Source: Chrysaora quinquecirrha
Taxonomy: Eukaryota; Cnidaria; Scyphozoa; Semaeostomeae; Pelagiidae
Direction: 5' to 3'
Assembly: GCA_014526335.1 (NCBI GenBank)
Contig: JACTAT010000035.1
Coordinates: 4,889,399-4,953,398, forward strand
DNA: 64,000 bases
The notes under the pieces were generated by a model that saw nothing but the letters and a program-made list of their open reading frames with translations, did not search any database and had not been told where the DNA came from. Shown here piece by piece: positions 34,803 through 49,500 of this stretch; positions within the stretch are counted from its first letter, which is position 1, and every line of letters begins with the position of its first letter. The position numbers and the translations under genes are program-made.

Positions 34803-37587
34803 TAATAATGTTTGTGCATTAATCAATATATGATTATTATTTCCGATTAAGTCTAAGTCAAACGATCAAACATTGTTTGGTCAAACATTTTAAATTTGCT
34901 TGTTAAGCAAAATGTTTTACCATATGCCACGACGCAATTCTTCGTAAAACAATGTTCTGCTTGCCACAAACAAAAATATTTTCAAATTTTTTCAAAAACA
35001 TTGCACAGCGAATTCTGCTTGTCAAGCAATGTTTTGAGACGTTGGCAAACGTTGAAACAACGCTTGAACAACAAATTTCAAGTGATTGACAAACATTGTT
35101 TGATCTTATGGCCAAGGCCTGTAGGCCTACTGTATTCTATCTAATGAGCGGCAGGACTGCGTCCGTGAAAAATTTTATGATCTTCCGTTTGAGTGAAGGA
35201 CGAAGGTCTCGCTGGCGTGCTCTTGAGAGAGATAATCATATCAAAGTGCAAAAAATCAAATCCAATGAATGTATTTAGTAGTCTTAATTAATCTCTCTGT
35301 GGATTCATAAACTGCAGTACTTCGGGGGTTGAATTGCGAAGGGACTCCACCCATCGACTCTCATTGGCAAGAATACAGTTATGTAGAACGGTAGTTAATA
35401 AGAGTAATAGAACAGTATGGCTCAAAACACGTTTTCTCGTGTTTTTACCCTTTTAATATGCCAAATATCGATAAGAAACATATCAATCCTGAGAAATTCC
35501 TGCTCTAGGAAATCTTTATACTCTATCAGAAATCCCCAAAGAACTCTAAGAAATCATTATGGTGAAGAGAAATCATGTCGTGCCAGCAACATTCTGGTGC
35601 TGCACGGGTTCGATATTTGGCACCACGATTGATGAAGTCGTGTGATGCCCATTTTCTCTGTATTCTCTAGACCTCTTCCGTCGATATCTATCCGTCGGAC
35701 TTGTCAACGAGAGAAGTGGCTTGGGCCTGGCAGTCTAGTTCACACTTGATAATCTTTGGCACAACATTGCTGGGTACAGCAAAATTTGTCGTGCTGTACG
35801 GCACGGTAAAATGTGTCGCGTCAAGACTTTAACTCGATTGGCCAAAATAACCGATTGGCTTAGGCCTCTTGCTACTACCGTCGTTAGAGGTTGTTCATCT
35901 CGAGGAGCAGCTTACTCCACGAAAAAAGCGTGCGAGATTCCTTCTGAGGACAAAAGGATTCTAACAAGATTCCTACCGAAATAATAGAGATTCCAGCTGA
36001 GGGTGCACGAGTGAATCCAGTTGCCCATCGATTTCTCTTGCACGATCCGACTATCACACGACCCGACCCGACACGATCCAGCACGACGTATGAAGTAGGC
36101 CTGGAGTGTCATGTCTGTCTCTCGTTTTAGGAGGCTTTAATAAACAATCCAGTGTCTGCTCCAATTGATTGGGTGGTCCTTCTAAGAACCTTACTGTGTT
36201 TCCTAATGATTCTCTTCCCCGCAAATTAACCAACAATTTAACTTCCAATCTAGCAATGCACTGAACGTTTCCCTTCCATGAAGGCATTTCAAACATTGTA
36301 AATAGTTAGTTTTATACACAAGATGTAAGAATCTCAGTAGAAATTCTATAAAATTTAGTAAATTGGAATTTATTATTTATTAACGGGACAATACTAACCA
36401 CTGTTAATATTTTTACACAATATTTTGTCTTAAGGTGGTATTGTTTATAAAAAACCGATGGAAATAGTGTGTTTAGTTATTTAACGTAGCTGTAAAGAAG
36501 ATATCTGTTCCAAATAATATAAAATAATCAATTTAATGATAGGATGCTACATGTGTGTGTAGTAGAGCTTTGAGTAACCGCGTCTCTGTTATTCAATTTT
36601 GTATCTTTTGGGGCAGTTCTGAAATCCTTCAATCCACTTAGACCGATCCCATCCCATCTAACCGCCACGCCAGGCTTCAAGTTGTGTGGCCAAGTCGCCA
36701 AAACGCTTCACTCTCTCACGATAGCTAACTCCAGAAAGGCAAGCCGCTTTTTAGAACAGGGAAGTACAGATCATAGCCAAAGCCAGGGGCCATGAGATCT
36801 ATTTACAATCAGTCAATCACTGACACAAGTATTGTCATGCTCACCGTAACCGAAAAATTGGTGTACTGTAATTATTGGCCTAATTATTTTTCATTATTTT
36901 TGAGGGGGGCTTATTCAAGGTGGGGGCTTAAACGACGGAGAGGGGCTTATAAAATTATTCACAAAAGGGATGATTCATCATCGAATTTGGCATGCATTTT
37001 TCTGTCATAACTTGATAAAGTACCAATATGGACTCAGAAGGCTAATACCAACATTTCAGGGATGGGGACTTATTCGGGGGGTTTATCAACAATTTCTAGC
37101 TCTAGGGTGAGGTCTTATTCGAGGGAAGGGCTAAATTGAGGGGGTAATTTAGGATTTACGGTTTTACGCCTTTTCTCGACTTGTCGGTTGCCGAGCAGAA
37201 TTTGTCAGGAAGGGTTTAAGATCTTCGTCCCCCCACCTTCTATTATCTACTTTGATTCTTCTCTCAATTACGCATGCGCTCATGTCAAAGAATTGTCTCA
37301 AAAAATCAACCTGACACATGTTATCTATTGTTAACGTACTGTCCTCCAGGAGCATTTGTCTGTTTCTCTGCTTCAACAAGACAAGAGCTTTGGATAAAAT
37401 TCTCACAGTAGTTGATGATATAAAAGCAAAACAACATCGAAGCTCTTTATTAGATTCTTTATATGTTTATTTCAGAGTAAAATACCTATTCATAGCCAGG
37501 CCGCCTTTTTTGTCGACTTTCATACACAGAAAAACAGGTCAGAAAATTTGGGCCTAATTTGGCCGGTTTATTTCTTTGCAAGCTAAG
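34803..37587. other. Intergenic region between K2P and MFAP1
   Basis: A family B foldback lies at 34860-35116 (AACGATCAAACATTGTTTGG to GACAAACATTGTTTGATC). A G-rich repeat with GGGGCTTATTC-type motifs lies at 36885-37165; its inverse motif appears near 39650. The rest shows no domain-bearing frame. 37170-37587 is presumably the MFAP1 promoter and 5' UTR. Confidence 0.65.
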
Positions 37588-40500
37588 ATGGAGCCCGTTC
37601 GTATGGCAAGTGATTTTCAGCTTCCAAGAATCGGAAGGAGAGCGATTCAGTCGACTGCTGGTGCTGTTACTGTAAGGGGAGACAAAGGTTTGTTGACTTC
37701 AATAAATTCTTTCATAAATAAATTTTATCTTGTGATAAACAACACTGAGTGTTATCTTGGATTGGAATTCAAATTGGTGCATTTAATTTTATATTCTAGG
37801 GGAGCTCACTGTGCAAAAAGTGCCCGTGAAAAGATATGTAGCAGGAAAAAGGTAACTTTTATTGCCAGTCTAATTATTCTGCAAACCAATGCAACCTATT
37901 ATGGCATCAGTGAAGATACAGTCAAGCTTAGCCATAATTTCCAATCTGCAGAGTGCAGGTAAGGCATGTGCAAGCACAAGATAGAACAAGAGAAAGGAAC
38001 AATGGAAATATGTATCTGGACACACGATATCTTACGGTGAATTGCTGTACTCCACACACTGGCATAATTTTGCAACTTGCTGCTAATGCAACAAATTCAA
38101 ATAATCAATTTCAAATGAAGGACATTTACTGCATTTCTTCAGTTTAGAAGCTGTAATTTTTGATAAATTTGAGGATTTAAGATTAGGTGTGCAGTCATTT
38201 GAAGCCAATCTCCAGAGAAGGACATAGAACAAAAGTACAATAAGACAATAGTTCAATAGAAAAACAGGCTAACAATAGGATAGAACAATAGAAAGGGATT
38301 CTTACACACTGGAGATCTCATTGTAGACTGCCATACTCTGCAAACAGGTTTTATTCTAGTTTCGAGGCATCAGTATTTCTTTTCTTGAATTTTGGAAATA
38401 AGGTACTTTGATTAACTGTGGGAGTTGTTAGATATTATTCCATTCACATCAGATAAATATGGCATACTTTTTCATTCAAAAATTAAATTGTTACAAATTT
38501 TCTTTTCCCATTAGACCTGAATTTGCTCCTGAAGATTCCAGTGAAGAAGAGAGTGATGATGAAAATCAAACCATAGAAGAACCAGAGGCCACAATACAGG
38601 TATCCTAGCCCAGATGATTTCCCTGTAAAAGCTATGCATGAACATTGTCTCCTAAGCCAGCCACAGAAAGAATAAAACACCCTGTTATGTTTATAATGTG
38701 TTATGCTTCAAACCCCATTTACACTATTCCAGATAGCTATCAGAGCATTGTGCCTTGCCTTAACTTATATCTGATAGGGCAAGTGTTTACATTATATGAA
38801 GTACCTAACTTCAGCAACTTTATAACTAACTTTGTTTGCTTGCATCTTGATTTTCATATTGGATAGACCAATTTACACTATACCAGATAGCTGAGACAAT
38901 AGAAAATTCCAATAGTTAATCCCCTCTCACAAAAGAATGTCAATTTCATCCAGAGTGGATTGAGTTTTCATATCACCTACAAAACGGAGTGAAATTGCTC
39001 CAATTTTTGGAGCGTTTCATATCAGATTTCATATTGTAAACACCAACCCTTCCCGATACAAAAAAAATCACTCCAAAAGCTATCCGGTATAGTGTAATAA
39101 ATGGGGACTTAATGTACCAAATACCATGTTGGATCCCACTTGAGTATATCACAGCATTATACTGTAGTTTGGAAGCAAGTAAGAACCTTCAACCCTGAAA
39201 ATGAGGCTTTTTGCTATAAAAGAATGCATTAACAGTGCTGTGTGAAATTTAAACTTTTATACCTTTTTCTTACAGTTCAAAGCTGAAGATATTGAAGAGG
39301 AAGATGTGATGTGAGTATGCTCCAAAACACTAGACTGTTGTTTCAAACAGATTTCTCTGGGTGACATTTTCACCAGCATTTGTCCCAAATTCACTTTTCT
39401 CCTGCCCCTTCTCACCTATGCATGTCTTGCTTGCAATAAAACATGAGGGTAATTCACTCCATCAATTGCATTCACCTTTTTTGCTGGAAGTCCTATTATT
39501 TAAATGTATTTGGCAATTAAAAACCAAATAAATTTATTCTAAAACTGGTTTTTAACAATTTTCATATCCTCAAAAGACTGTTTGAAGTGTGTATACATAA
39601 ACCTTTTTCCTTGTCATGATATGAAGATTTAATAAGTGCCCCTGCTCAATAAGCACCCCCTCTAAAGGCTGAAATTTTAAGTAAGCGCCCCGGGTGCTAA
39701 TCCCGTCATTTATGGTAAGCGGCCCATACACACAGCTCCTTTCTGTCTTTGCTGTGAATTAGTATTGCCATACTTGTTATATTTCATAACATATGACATC
39801 TTATTCTGTTTAGAAAAAGATCTGATCATGGACACCGCATTCATGAACCAGAAGTTATATCCATGGAGGAACCCAAAGAAGAGGTACGATGGTGTATACT
39901 ATGTATATGTATATGTGTATACTATGTGTATACTATGTATATGTATATGTATGAATACTGATAATCATTAATAATCTAGTAATAGGCTTTATTGTGTATG
40001 AGAGTGCTGTAAATGATGTAAGTCCTTGGCAACATATGTGATAAGCATTGTTCTTCGGGGCCCCTGATAGGGACTATCAATCACACAATAACGCCAATTT
40101 TTAGCTCTTTTCATGCCGTAACGCCAAAATAAATAAATGCCAAAACGTTTCACAAGGGTCTTGAACAGTTCATGAACAAATCTATTTCACGTATTCACGC
40201 ACAAAAAAATCATCTTTCCCGTGATAACGCCTTAAAAGTTGGTTTTTCACGCTGAACACAGAAATCTTTAATCACGTATTCATGCACAAAATTTTACCTT
40301 TTCACGTAAATAACGCTCAACAATGCTCCATAACGCATCACACCAAACCTATTGGGGGTCCCCTTCTTCATTTCCTAAGGGTTTATTTCTTTGAGACCTT
40401 TTCTGAAAATGGAAGCTAAACATTGCACTAAGTTAGCAAGGTGAGGAAGCCTTCTAATAAATCTGCTTCTAGGGCACTTTTGCAACTATGAACCACTCTA

Positions 40501-43500
40501 CATGCTCTTAACCTCACTTTGCATTAATTATTAACAAGCCTGAAACTTAAACCTGCTACATTCAAAATTTTATCTTTTTCTGCATTTGTTTGTGGAGAAT
40601 TACACTTCGTCTGTCTTAAAGAAATCTATAATAAGCAGACTTTGTTGGATATTGTCTTGTCTTGGCTGAGATAAGATTACTGTAGTCTCTGGTTCTTTTA
40701 TCATTGATTTTCATCATCATCATTTCAACATATACGAGGCTTAAGTTGTTTTCTGCTCTAGCCTCTTCTCTTGTAGAACTATTGGAAAAACCTCCATAAC
40801 AATATCTTTGGATATGATTTATGGAGTATATTTTGGTCACTTTCTGTTTTCGTTAGAGATTCCTGCCTTCATTTTTTGGTTCAGTATTCTGAGAACGGCA
40901 GATTTTGCAGGCCTCCAAAACCTTCTGCCCCCGAGAACCTCGGCAGCTTACCCAGACATCGCAAGGAATCTTGTTTTCCTTTTAAAATTAAAGGTTTAGT
41001 CCGAGTTTGCCCTGATCAGTCTGACGTTTTCGGCTTGCTTGAAGTGCCAGTTTACGTGTTTTGGTATCGGAAACGTTTTCCTGCTAAGCCTACCTTTTTC
41101 AAATTCGGATTTTCTACCAAAAAAGTTACCGAAAAATATACCCACCATTATCTAAGCGCTGTCAAGGCTTAGCTTTCCATTATCTAACTTGGCCTCTTCA
41201 ACCATAGATTAATCTTTTACCGAGTGGATCTAAAAACCGTTAGGATCTATCAATATATACTTGTGTGTTATATTCCAAGAATTGTCTAACATTTAAAAAT
41301 CAACTTGAAAACCTATAATGAAGCTCCAAATCCAAAAGACCATCATTAAGCATTAAAATTCTCTTCTAGGACTTTGGGCATAGGTTGAGAGAGCCTATGG
41401 AAGAAAGCAGGTTAGTGTTGTGTAATGCCATTCATTAACTCTTCTAGGATTTTCTTTTCTTATCTGTGCTGGTCACTATGTAAGGAATCTCTTTGCATTT
41501 TTTGTGTTTCATTAGTATATGTTACGTTGATGCAAAACCTTTTTGTTTCATGATGAAGATCAAAGATCAAAATGTCTGAAGTCAAGATACTTTTATATTC
41601 AAAATGTCTGAAGTCAAGATACCTTTTGTATTTCTTGTTTGAAACAATCTATTTGAACAAATGTTTGATGCCCTGGCCAAACGATCAAACATTGCTTGTC
41701 AAACAATGGAAGTTTTCTTGTCAAGCAAAATGTTTTGCCGTTTGACCACACCACCAAACATTGCTCGGCATGCTTCTTTTGCATTGAATATTGCTCAGCA
41801 ACTTCTGTTTGTCAAGAGATGTATTGCGACATGATCAAACGTTCAAACATTGTTTGAAAAGCAAATTTCAAATGTTTGACTTACATTGTTTGATCGTTTG
41901 AACAGGGCCTTGACTGTATGAGTTACCCATGCTGAGTTATCTTATTTGCTTTGCAGCGATGATGAAGAATTGGATGAAAATGTAAGTTTTTTCTTGACAA
42001 TGTTTTTGAACGGTTACGAACGGTTTCTAAACGAACCGTAGAGTTCATGCTCAGACAATAGAAATGAGCTGTTCCGTGCCGTACGGTATGATAAGGCCTA
42101 TTGACTTGAAACTGAAAATTCGCTTGAAGTAAACATCCACGCGGGATGCGCGTTTCGAAACCGTAAAAAAACAAAATGGCGACGCTTAACGGTTTGTCTC
42201 TTACTATTAAGGCCTGGCTAAACTAGGAAACATTTCGTGCGCGACAGTATCGTGCGCCACATGTCCCCTCGATGTCTCCTAGTTTAGCCACCTCGGTAAC
42301 TTTGTTGCATGGGAAGCAAGAGAAACACTTCTTGTCTTCGCGACTCAGGGGACATGTTGCTGGCTTGTACCAATTCTGTCAGTCCTTTGTTTTCATTGCG
42401 AATTCTCGAAGGAAATTCTGGGAATATTTTCCTCACTTATGTCCTTGCTTAGTAAGCTTCCTCGACGCCTTTTTGGCACTTATAAGTACACTTTATAAAA
42501 AACTGGATTTTGTAGCTTTTTTAGTAACTGCAAAGAAATTTGCTGTTATGGGTCTATGTCTTTAAATCTATCATGTTAATTTTTAGGAAATCGAAAGCCG
42601 GAGAGAGGCGCTGAGAAGACGAGCATTGCAGAAAAATCGCCAAGAAAGGGTATGTTTAGAAAACATATGTTACTATTAGTTGAAGACAATTTCAGTAAAA
42701 TGATTAATCCTTGTGGCAGGAGCAAGCAAGCAATCTTTATTCGTCAACGGTTCAGGGGTTATGGCAGCTATACAGCTGACGTGGACCTGCAGCTTGTGCC
42801 CCCAGACTGATATTCTACATCGAATACCCTGGGTACTCATTTACCGACCTCGGAAGGATGGACAGCTGAGTTGACTAAAGGCTTGTCGAAAGTGGTCCCA
42901 ACGAGATTCGAACGCCTTGACCACTCCGCGACACCACCTCATTAGGAAAGATAAAATCAACATTATCGTCACACATTTCTAAATATAACTTTATTAATCT
43001 AGGATATTCTTGATGTTGAAGAAGAAATTGAAGAAGATGAGGAGGAAGAAGAGGTAACTGACAGACGTTTCGATTTCTTTTCAATTTCAGACTCAATTCA
43101 CTATACAGTAAATCCCCACATATAAGAGCCAACAAATTAAAAGAACCTTCAGGCTGATTTTTTGGAAAAAACAATGGACTAGACAGTAGCCTATTGTTCA
43201 TTAAACAATGGCCTGAATAAAATCTCAAAGGTTCTTATATGCGGGGATTCACTGTAATGTCAGCGATTGCAAAAACTGCAAAATCGGTCTGCTCTTGAAC
43301 AAACAGTCCCTTCAGTCAAGCTTCGTTGCCATTAATAGGACAACTAGGATGGTCTTCGGTCAAAGAAATGATTAACTTTGAGACAGCTTCTCTTGTATAT
43401 AAAGGCTTGAATGGGCTCGCACCTCCCTATATGCAGTCAATGTTTCGTAAATTGTCCGACTCTTGCAATCAGACCTTACGTAACACCAGTACTGACCTTA

Positions 43501-46500
43501 GGATTCCATTGTGAAAGTCCTCAAATGGACAACGGAGCTTTTCCCTTTCAAGGAGCTACTGTTTGGAACCAGCTGCAGGGTTATGAAATCAAAGCTCCCC
43601 CTTCGCTAGCTACTTTTTAAACTAGACTACAAGCGTTTTTTAAAGTCTAAACAGATTGATAATCTATTCAATGGTTAACACATACGTTTGACTTTAGAGT
43701 CACTTTCTTTTTGATTATTTTTCTTTTTTTTATAGAATATTTTAGAATAGGATTTGTTATTTGTAATACTATAAATTGGGTCAATTTTGTCTTCACAGGG
43801 TACACTCTTTTTCTTTTATAAGAACAATTTTATAAGAACACAAGCCTGGATTTTGCCCAGATTTTAAGAACAAATTAAGAACAAGCTGAGGCTGGCCTTT
43901 TAAAAAGCGTTAAGAATATCAGCTAAACATGTAAGCCAGACAGTCAAACTGAACGTAAAAAGCAAGCAAACGAAGAAATAGACAAGATTGCTGCATTTTC
44001 ACACAAACCTAGTACCACCCTAGCCATTCATTGAAAAATATAGATATCTAAGTAACCAAGGAATTAAGAACAGATTAAGAACATTTCAGGCTCAAAAACG
44101 GCAAAATCTTAACAACAGCCAGCCTTGATCAAAATTTCCTGGTTCTTATAAAAGAAAAAGAGTGTACATTGACAGCCAGTTGATTAATCGCTGAATGTAT
44201 TTAACCCTGTATAAATAAATGAAAATGAAATGAAATTATTCATATAGGCAAATTTAGGCAAATCAAGTACAATAACAATAAACGTCTTTTTGTCCTGCTT
44301 TGCTAATAGCTGTAAACTTTTTTCAGTCTTCAGAATACGAAGAATATTCCGACTCTGATGACGAAGCTGGCATGAGGCTAAAACCTGTTTTTGTTAGAAA
44401 GTAAGTCGATCTTTGTTTTTCTTTTTGTCGAAAGTGTCTTTATTACTTGATAGCATTTGATTGGCTGGTTCAAGCTTTGTTTGTCAATATTTATTCCTGA
44501 AATAATTCACTGAAGTTTGGCAGGATAGTCTCTATTGATTCTTAAGTTGAGGCAACATAAAATTAAAAATTGCTAAACTTTAGGGCTAAACAGAGCAAAA
44601 GGTGTTTGTCAAACATTTGGAATTTGCATGTCAGACAATGTTTAACGCTTTGCAACTTCGGAAACATTTACCGTCAAAAACATAGCTTCGCAAATTTTGC
44701 TTGTCAAGCAATGTTTTGTGACATGGCCAAACGTTCAAACATTGCTTTATAAACAAATTTAAATGTTTGACAAACAGTGTTTGATTATTGCACATATATT
44801 GTCTTCAGCGCAATAATTGAAAACTCTTGATTTTCATTGGTCAGAAAATATCTTAGTAAGGACGATTTGATAGGAGCGCAATGGGTCTGTGTTTAGATTT
44901 GGATCATAGAAACTGTCAAATTTTCTCAACATGCGCTGATCGCGCGGCAAAAATGGCCGCTAGCGATTGCTCACGCGGTTTTTGCGTCCAGTTGAAATCT
45001 AGCTTCAAAGCTAATTCAAAACTACCCTGAAATTAAATATCCGTTGAACCGTGAATGACAAAGAAACTTGTTTTGCAAAAGCAAACTCTACTGCTCATAG
45101 TAACACCATAGAATTCAACAAAAACTCCATAAAGCGCAATGCATAATTTATAACATCATGTCTTTAAGGACTCAAAACACCGTTATTTTTTCAAAAAACC
45201 TTTGTTAACAACAGATACGTGATGTGATCGGCCTAGTCAATTTTCTTTGATGTTTTAATTAAACTTGATTAACTATGTTTGTACTGCGTTCTGCTCTTGC
45301 TGTGTTAATTAAATCTTACACCCATATGTATTGCATATATTAAATCTCTGATTCCTACAAATGAATGCTTTTATTACCAGACGTTGGTTTATTTGATAAA
45401 ATATTGTAATCGTTCGAATAAAAACCTTTGATGTTTAGTCACAACATAAATCTAATTGGTTTTGTACGGAATACCGGAATACTGCTTCTTGCGACGGTTT
45501 TAAGCAATTTCAGATATACGTAAATGATTTCTCGTACATCGCTACTAAATTCATACTATGCGGTTCTTGAACGATTGCAAGGTCGCTGCTGGAAAATATT
45601 TGGACCGAAGCAAGACGTTCAGACCGAACGCAGTGAGCCGATGTTCGGATATTTTCCGGCCTTGACCTCGCAATCTTTCAATAACCGCATAGTACACCAA
45701 ATAAATGATAAATTTGTATGAATGTGAACTTCGATTTATTCGACCTGACCATTGTGTCGCGTAGACTTATTAGCTACATGAGTTCCAAGTTGTCCATTAT
45801 CAAAACGAGGCTCGATCGCGCAAGTAGTTCGAGTTTCTAGCAATCCATCTCAATAGCGACAGTTACAAATCAGCAAATAAGTCTAAAGGCCTGGCTAAAC
45901 TAGGAGACATGTCGCGCGCGACATTGATGTCCCGTCGGTGTCTCCAAGATTAACCACCTCTAAAACTTTGTAGCGCGCGACAAAGTTTATAGCAAGAGAC
46001 ACGCAAATATTTTTTGGAGACAAGAGAAAAATTTCAGAGAAACATGCAAATGAATCACAGGGCTTGTCACTCGTATGCTTAGCCAACCTGATAGGAACAC
46101 CGAATGCAGTGTCGCGCGCGACATGTCTCCTAGTTTAGCGATAGCTTATAAGTCGACTGATAAATGGCGTTCTTATCGCGTTCTGTAAACCTTAATAAAC
46201 GCTTTGGTTCCCATGCAATTCACTACATTTTCAGTAAGTTTCCGAAACTGACATATAAGAAGCTGCAGCCTACAAAATCCCGTGAAACAATAGGTATTAG
46301 CTATTAGCTCTTGTTTCTTTCCGCTGGTTTTTAGTCCACGCAATCGCAAGAAAGCCTTCAGTTCATCGACTTTCATCTTGGCTACCATGTCGATATCCTT
46401 CCCAACAACTTCAAGCGCCTTCACCAACAACAAAAGCAAGGCCTATCTGAAAATTTGTCAAAGTGTAGCTTGCCAGAGCAAGGTACTTACAAGAGCTTTT

Positions 46501-49500
46501 AAGAAAGCTGTTCCCAAGATAACAAACTACGCAAATAACAAGTAAGAGTAAGAAAATTCGACAAGTAATGCGCAAATTTTTTTACTTTCTCTGAGCCGAG
46601 TTGATAATGCGTTGTCTTCACGAAGCAGCTTCGACACCAGAGAGAAAGTTTCACCCAATAACTCGCCCCAAACCTCTTAGCACGCCGAAGTTTCCCGGAT
46701 GCTGAATTGGTGTATTGTTTTCTAACAATATGCTGCATCCAAAGTTGTGGTTTCTCTTGATTTTGTGGAGAAAACGTCCTTATTTTGACACTGTATTTAA
46801 AAATAGTTTATTCTTCTTTTTAGAACTGATAGAGTAACTATTCACGAAAGAGAAAAATTAATGGAAGAGAGTGAGATGTCAGAAGAAAAAGCCAAAAAAT
46901 TAGCAGAAGATAGGAAACGAACTGCTGCAAGGGTAAATTAAGATGCTGGATTTCATTTGCTTTTCCGGTTCCTAGTAGCTCAAGACTGCTGCATTAGCTT
47001 ATGGTTACATATGAAAAAGTTACGCTTTTCAGCCGCAGGAGAGCTGCTTCTGCCTACGTCCTGAAGACTAGCGTTCCATGTCCTACCTGCAACCACATGT
47101 CTGCCTCAGACTTCGGCCTGCGCAGCTACATGCGTGTACACAGACACAGACGAAATACAACGCATCGTCTTCCTCGGCGTCCGAGAGACAGCCACGTTGA
47201 CATGTGAATAGTTTCACCCACAAGACCTTGCTATTACAATGCGTGTAGTTAATTAAACAAATGAAAATATTGCTCAACAAGCAATGTTCTTTGAAAACTT
47301 CAAAAACATTCCCCTGCTCGTTATTAACAAAAAATATTGGTTGCTACTTTTTTCGACCTGGCCTGATGATCAAACATTTGTTGTTCGAACAATTGAGGTT
47401 TGCTTTTCTTTGCTAAGGTTCTTTAAAAGTATTAAAAACATTGCTCGACAAGCAAAATTGTTTGGCAATGTTTTTGAGAATCTTCAAAAACATTCTCTCT
47501 TTGCCACCAGCAAAAAACGTCGAGCACTGTAAGGGCGTATTTTTTTGGTCACATTCTGTTTTCAGCAGACGCCTTCTTTTTTCGGTAGACGTCGAAACGT
47601 ATTTTTTTTGGGAACGTCTTCTGAAAACGGCAGGTTTGACAGGCCTCCAAAACCTTCTGCTCCCAAAGCTGGAAGGTTTCGCAGACTTCGCAAGGAATCT
47701 CGTTCTGAAGTTGTACACGTTTGAAACAGGCTGCCCTTAAGAAATTATCGGCATCCCTTAAGAACGGTGCTTGCTCAAATAAGTTTCACAAGTATGGCAG
47801 CCAAGGAAACGGAAGCCTATTTCGATCTGCCTACGATTTTCGGCAGCCGTGTTTTTTTGGTAAAAGAAACTTTTTCCTGCCAAGTCTACCGTTATAAAGT
47901 TGCTCGACAAGCAGAATTGCTTGGCAATGCAAAAGCTTCAAAATTTTGTTTCACAATCAAACTTTGATGTTGTAACAAGTAACAAACAACGTTTAGACTT
48001 TCAGTTCCATAACTCACTGCCTAGAAATAAATCTCATCTTTTTTTTGTAGATGATAAATGAGATCATACGCGAGGAAATAAAGGAGGAACAAGGAGGTTT
48101 GGATATGAATATTCATCGTTCGAAAAACATGTTTTTTGTTACATTCTGACTTTCACTGACTACCCCTTACTTTTGCAACCCCCCTTACTATTACAGTTGT
48201 TACTTAGCTATGTCAACCTCCAAGGAGACTCATTTCTTTTAGTATCATTTCTTTATTTTTACGAATTTAGTCATTTGGTAGCGATTTGGTAAGACTCTCA
48301 ATCCGACTGGGCCCACTGTCAGCCCTCAATCCGATTACCCCCGGATTTCAACTTCCCTCCTACAATTCTGACGCAACACACGCATTTTTTATAAGGAAGT
48401 GCTTAATAAGGAACGTAGAACTCGGAGAGGCAAAAACTTAAGGAATTCCAATACTGGATCTAAGACTATTTAAGGAATCTTGCTTTATTAAAAAAGATGG
48501 TTTAATTTTATTAAGCCGATCCTTTACATAAGAAAGGGCATAAAAAGAGTATAAATAAGAGCAAACCAATACTTATTGTCATTTTAATTAGTATTCATTT
48601 CTACTCGTCTTCTGGCACCTTTATGTCCCTATATTTCCATGTCTTTAGGTTCATGTTTTAAAGAACAACATAATAAAGTTAAGGAATTGCTAAGGAAGTT
48701 TGAGTAAGATTTAGCTATCAGTTAAGAAATTTCAGTACTGAGCCTGAGCCGAACTTTCTTATAGAAAAATGCGTGTAATGCATCCTTTACTGCATGCACT
48801 TTTCTTTCCTTAGCTACAACTGTCGAGCAAGTGGTCATAACGGACGACGAAAACGATGAAGAAGAGGTGGAGAATTTATTAATATTTATCTATAAATGTT
48901 TACTAATAAATAAACTGACCTGCCTTTTATTCAGAAGGTGAAGGTAGAGGTGGCATGGTGTTTTAGTGCCAGTCGCTAGGATCTCAGTAGTAGGTTAACT
49001 AATCGAGACCCGACCCTGGCTGTGACGCTACCGTGGCTGGGCAGTCCTAGAATAAAACTGAGAACCTTCTCGATATTTATATTTGATAGACATTGAATCA
49101 CATTGAATCGTCTTGTGACTTATTCCTTATTTCGTCTACAAGCTGCATCTGCTAGCAATTTGTTTATAAGTAGTCATGTCTGTGTCTGTAGTGTCGATAA
49201 GATGCCACATACATAGCTAACTCCGCTGTCCATATTCGACCATATAGATCAGGTACCTACAAGCTCCAGTCAAATTTGATGGCTACCAATTTTAGTTACT
49301 TAATGAACAGCATCGTGTTTGTGACGTCTTAATTCCATGAAAGTATCACACAGAAATAGACAGAAAATAATTTTGTTCGATGCCAGTTCAATTCTCATTA
49401 GCTGTCGCTTAGTAAGGGTTAAACTATTATAAATGTCTTGCCAGTACAGCACTGCTGGGGTTTTATACTGTTCTCGCGATTCTAACGCCACATTTTAACT

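Noticed and set aside
37164..37406. 80-codon minus-strand frame divergent from MFAP1 (MRILSKALVLLKQRNRQ...)
   Set aside because: Composition looks protein-like, but I recognise no domain and found no second exon on the minus strand before the K2P gene. It may be a divergent first exon; not supportable.
43326..43620. Possible host gene in MFAP1 intron 9
   Set aside because: The sequence is the C-terminal tail typical of LINE polyproteins and contains a stop and a frameshift.
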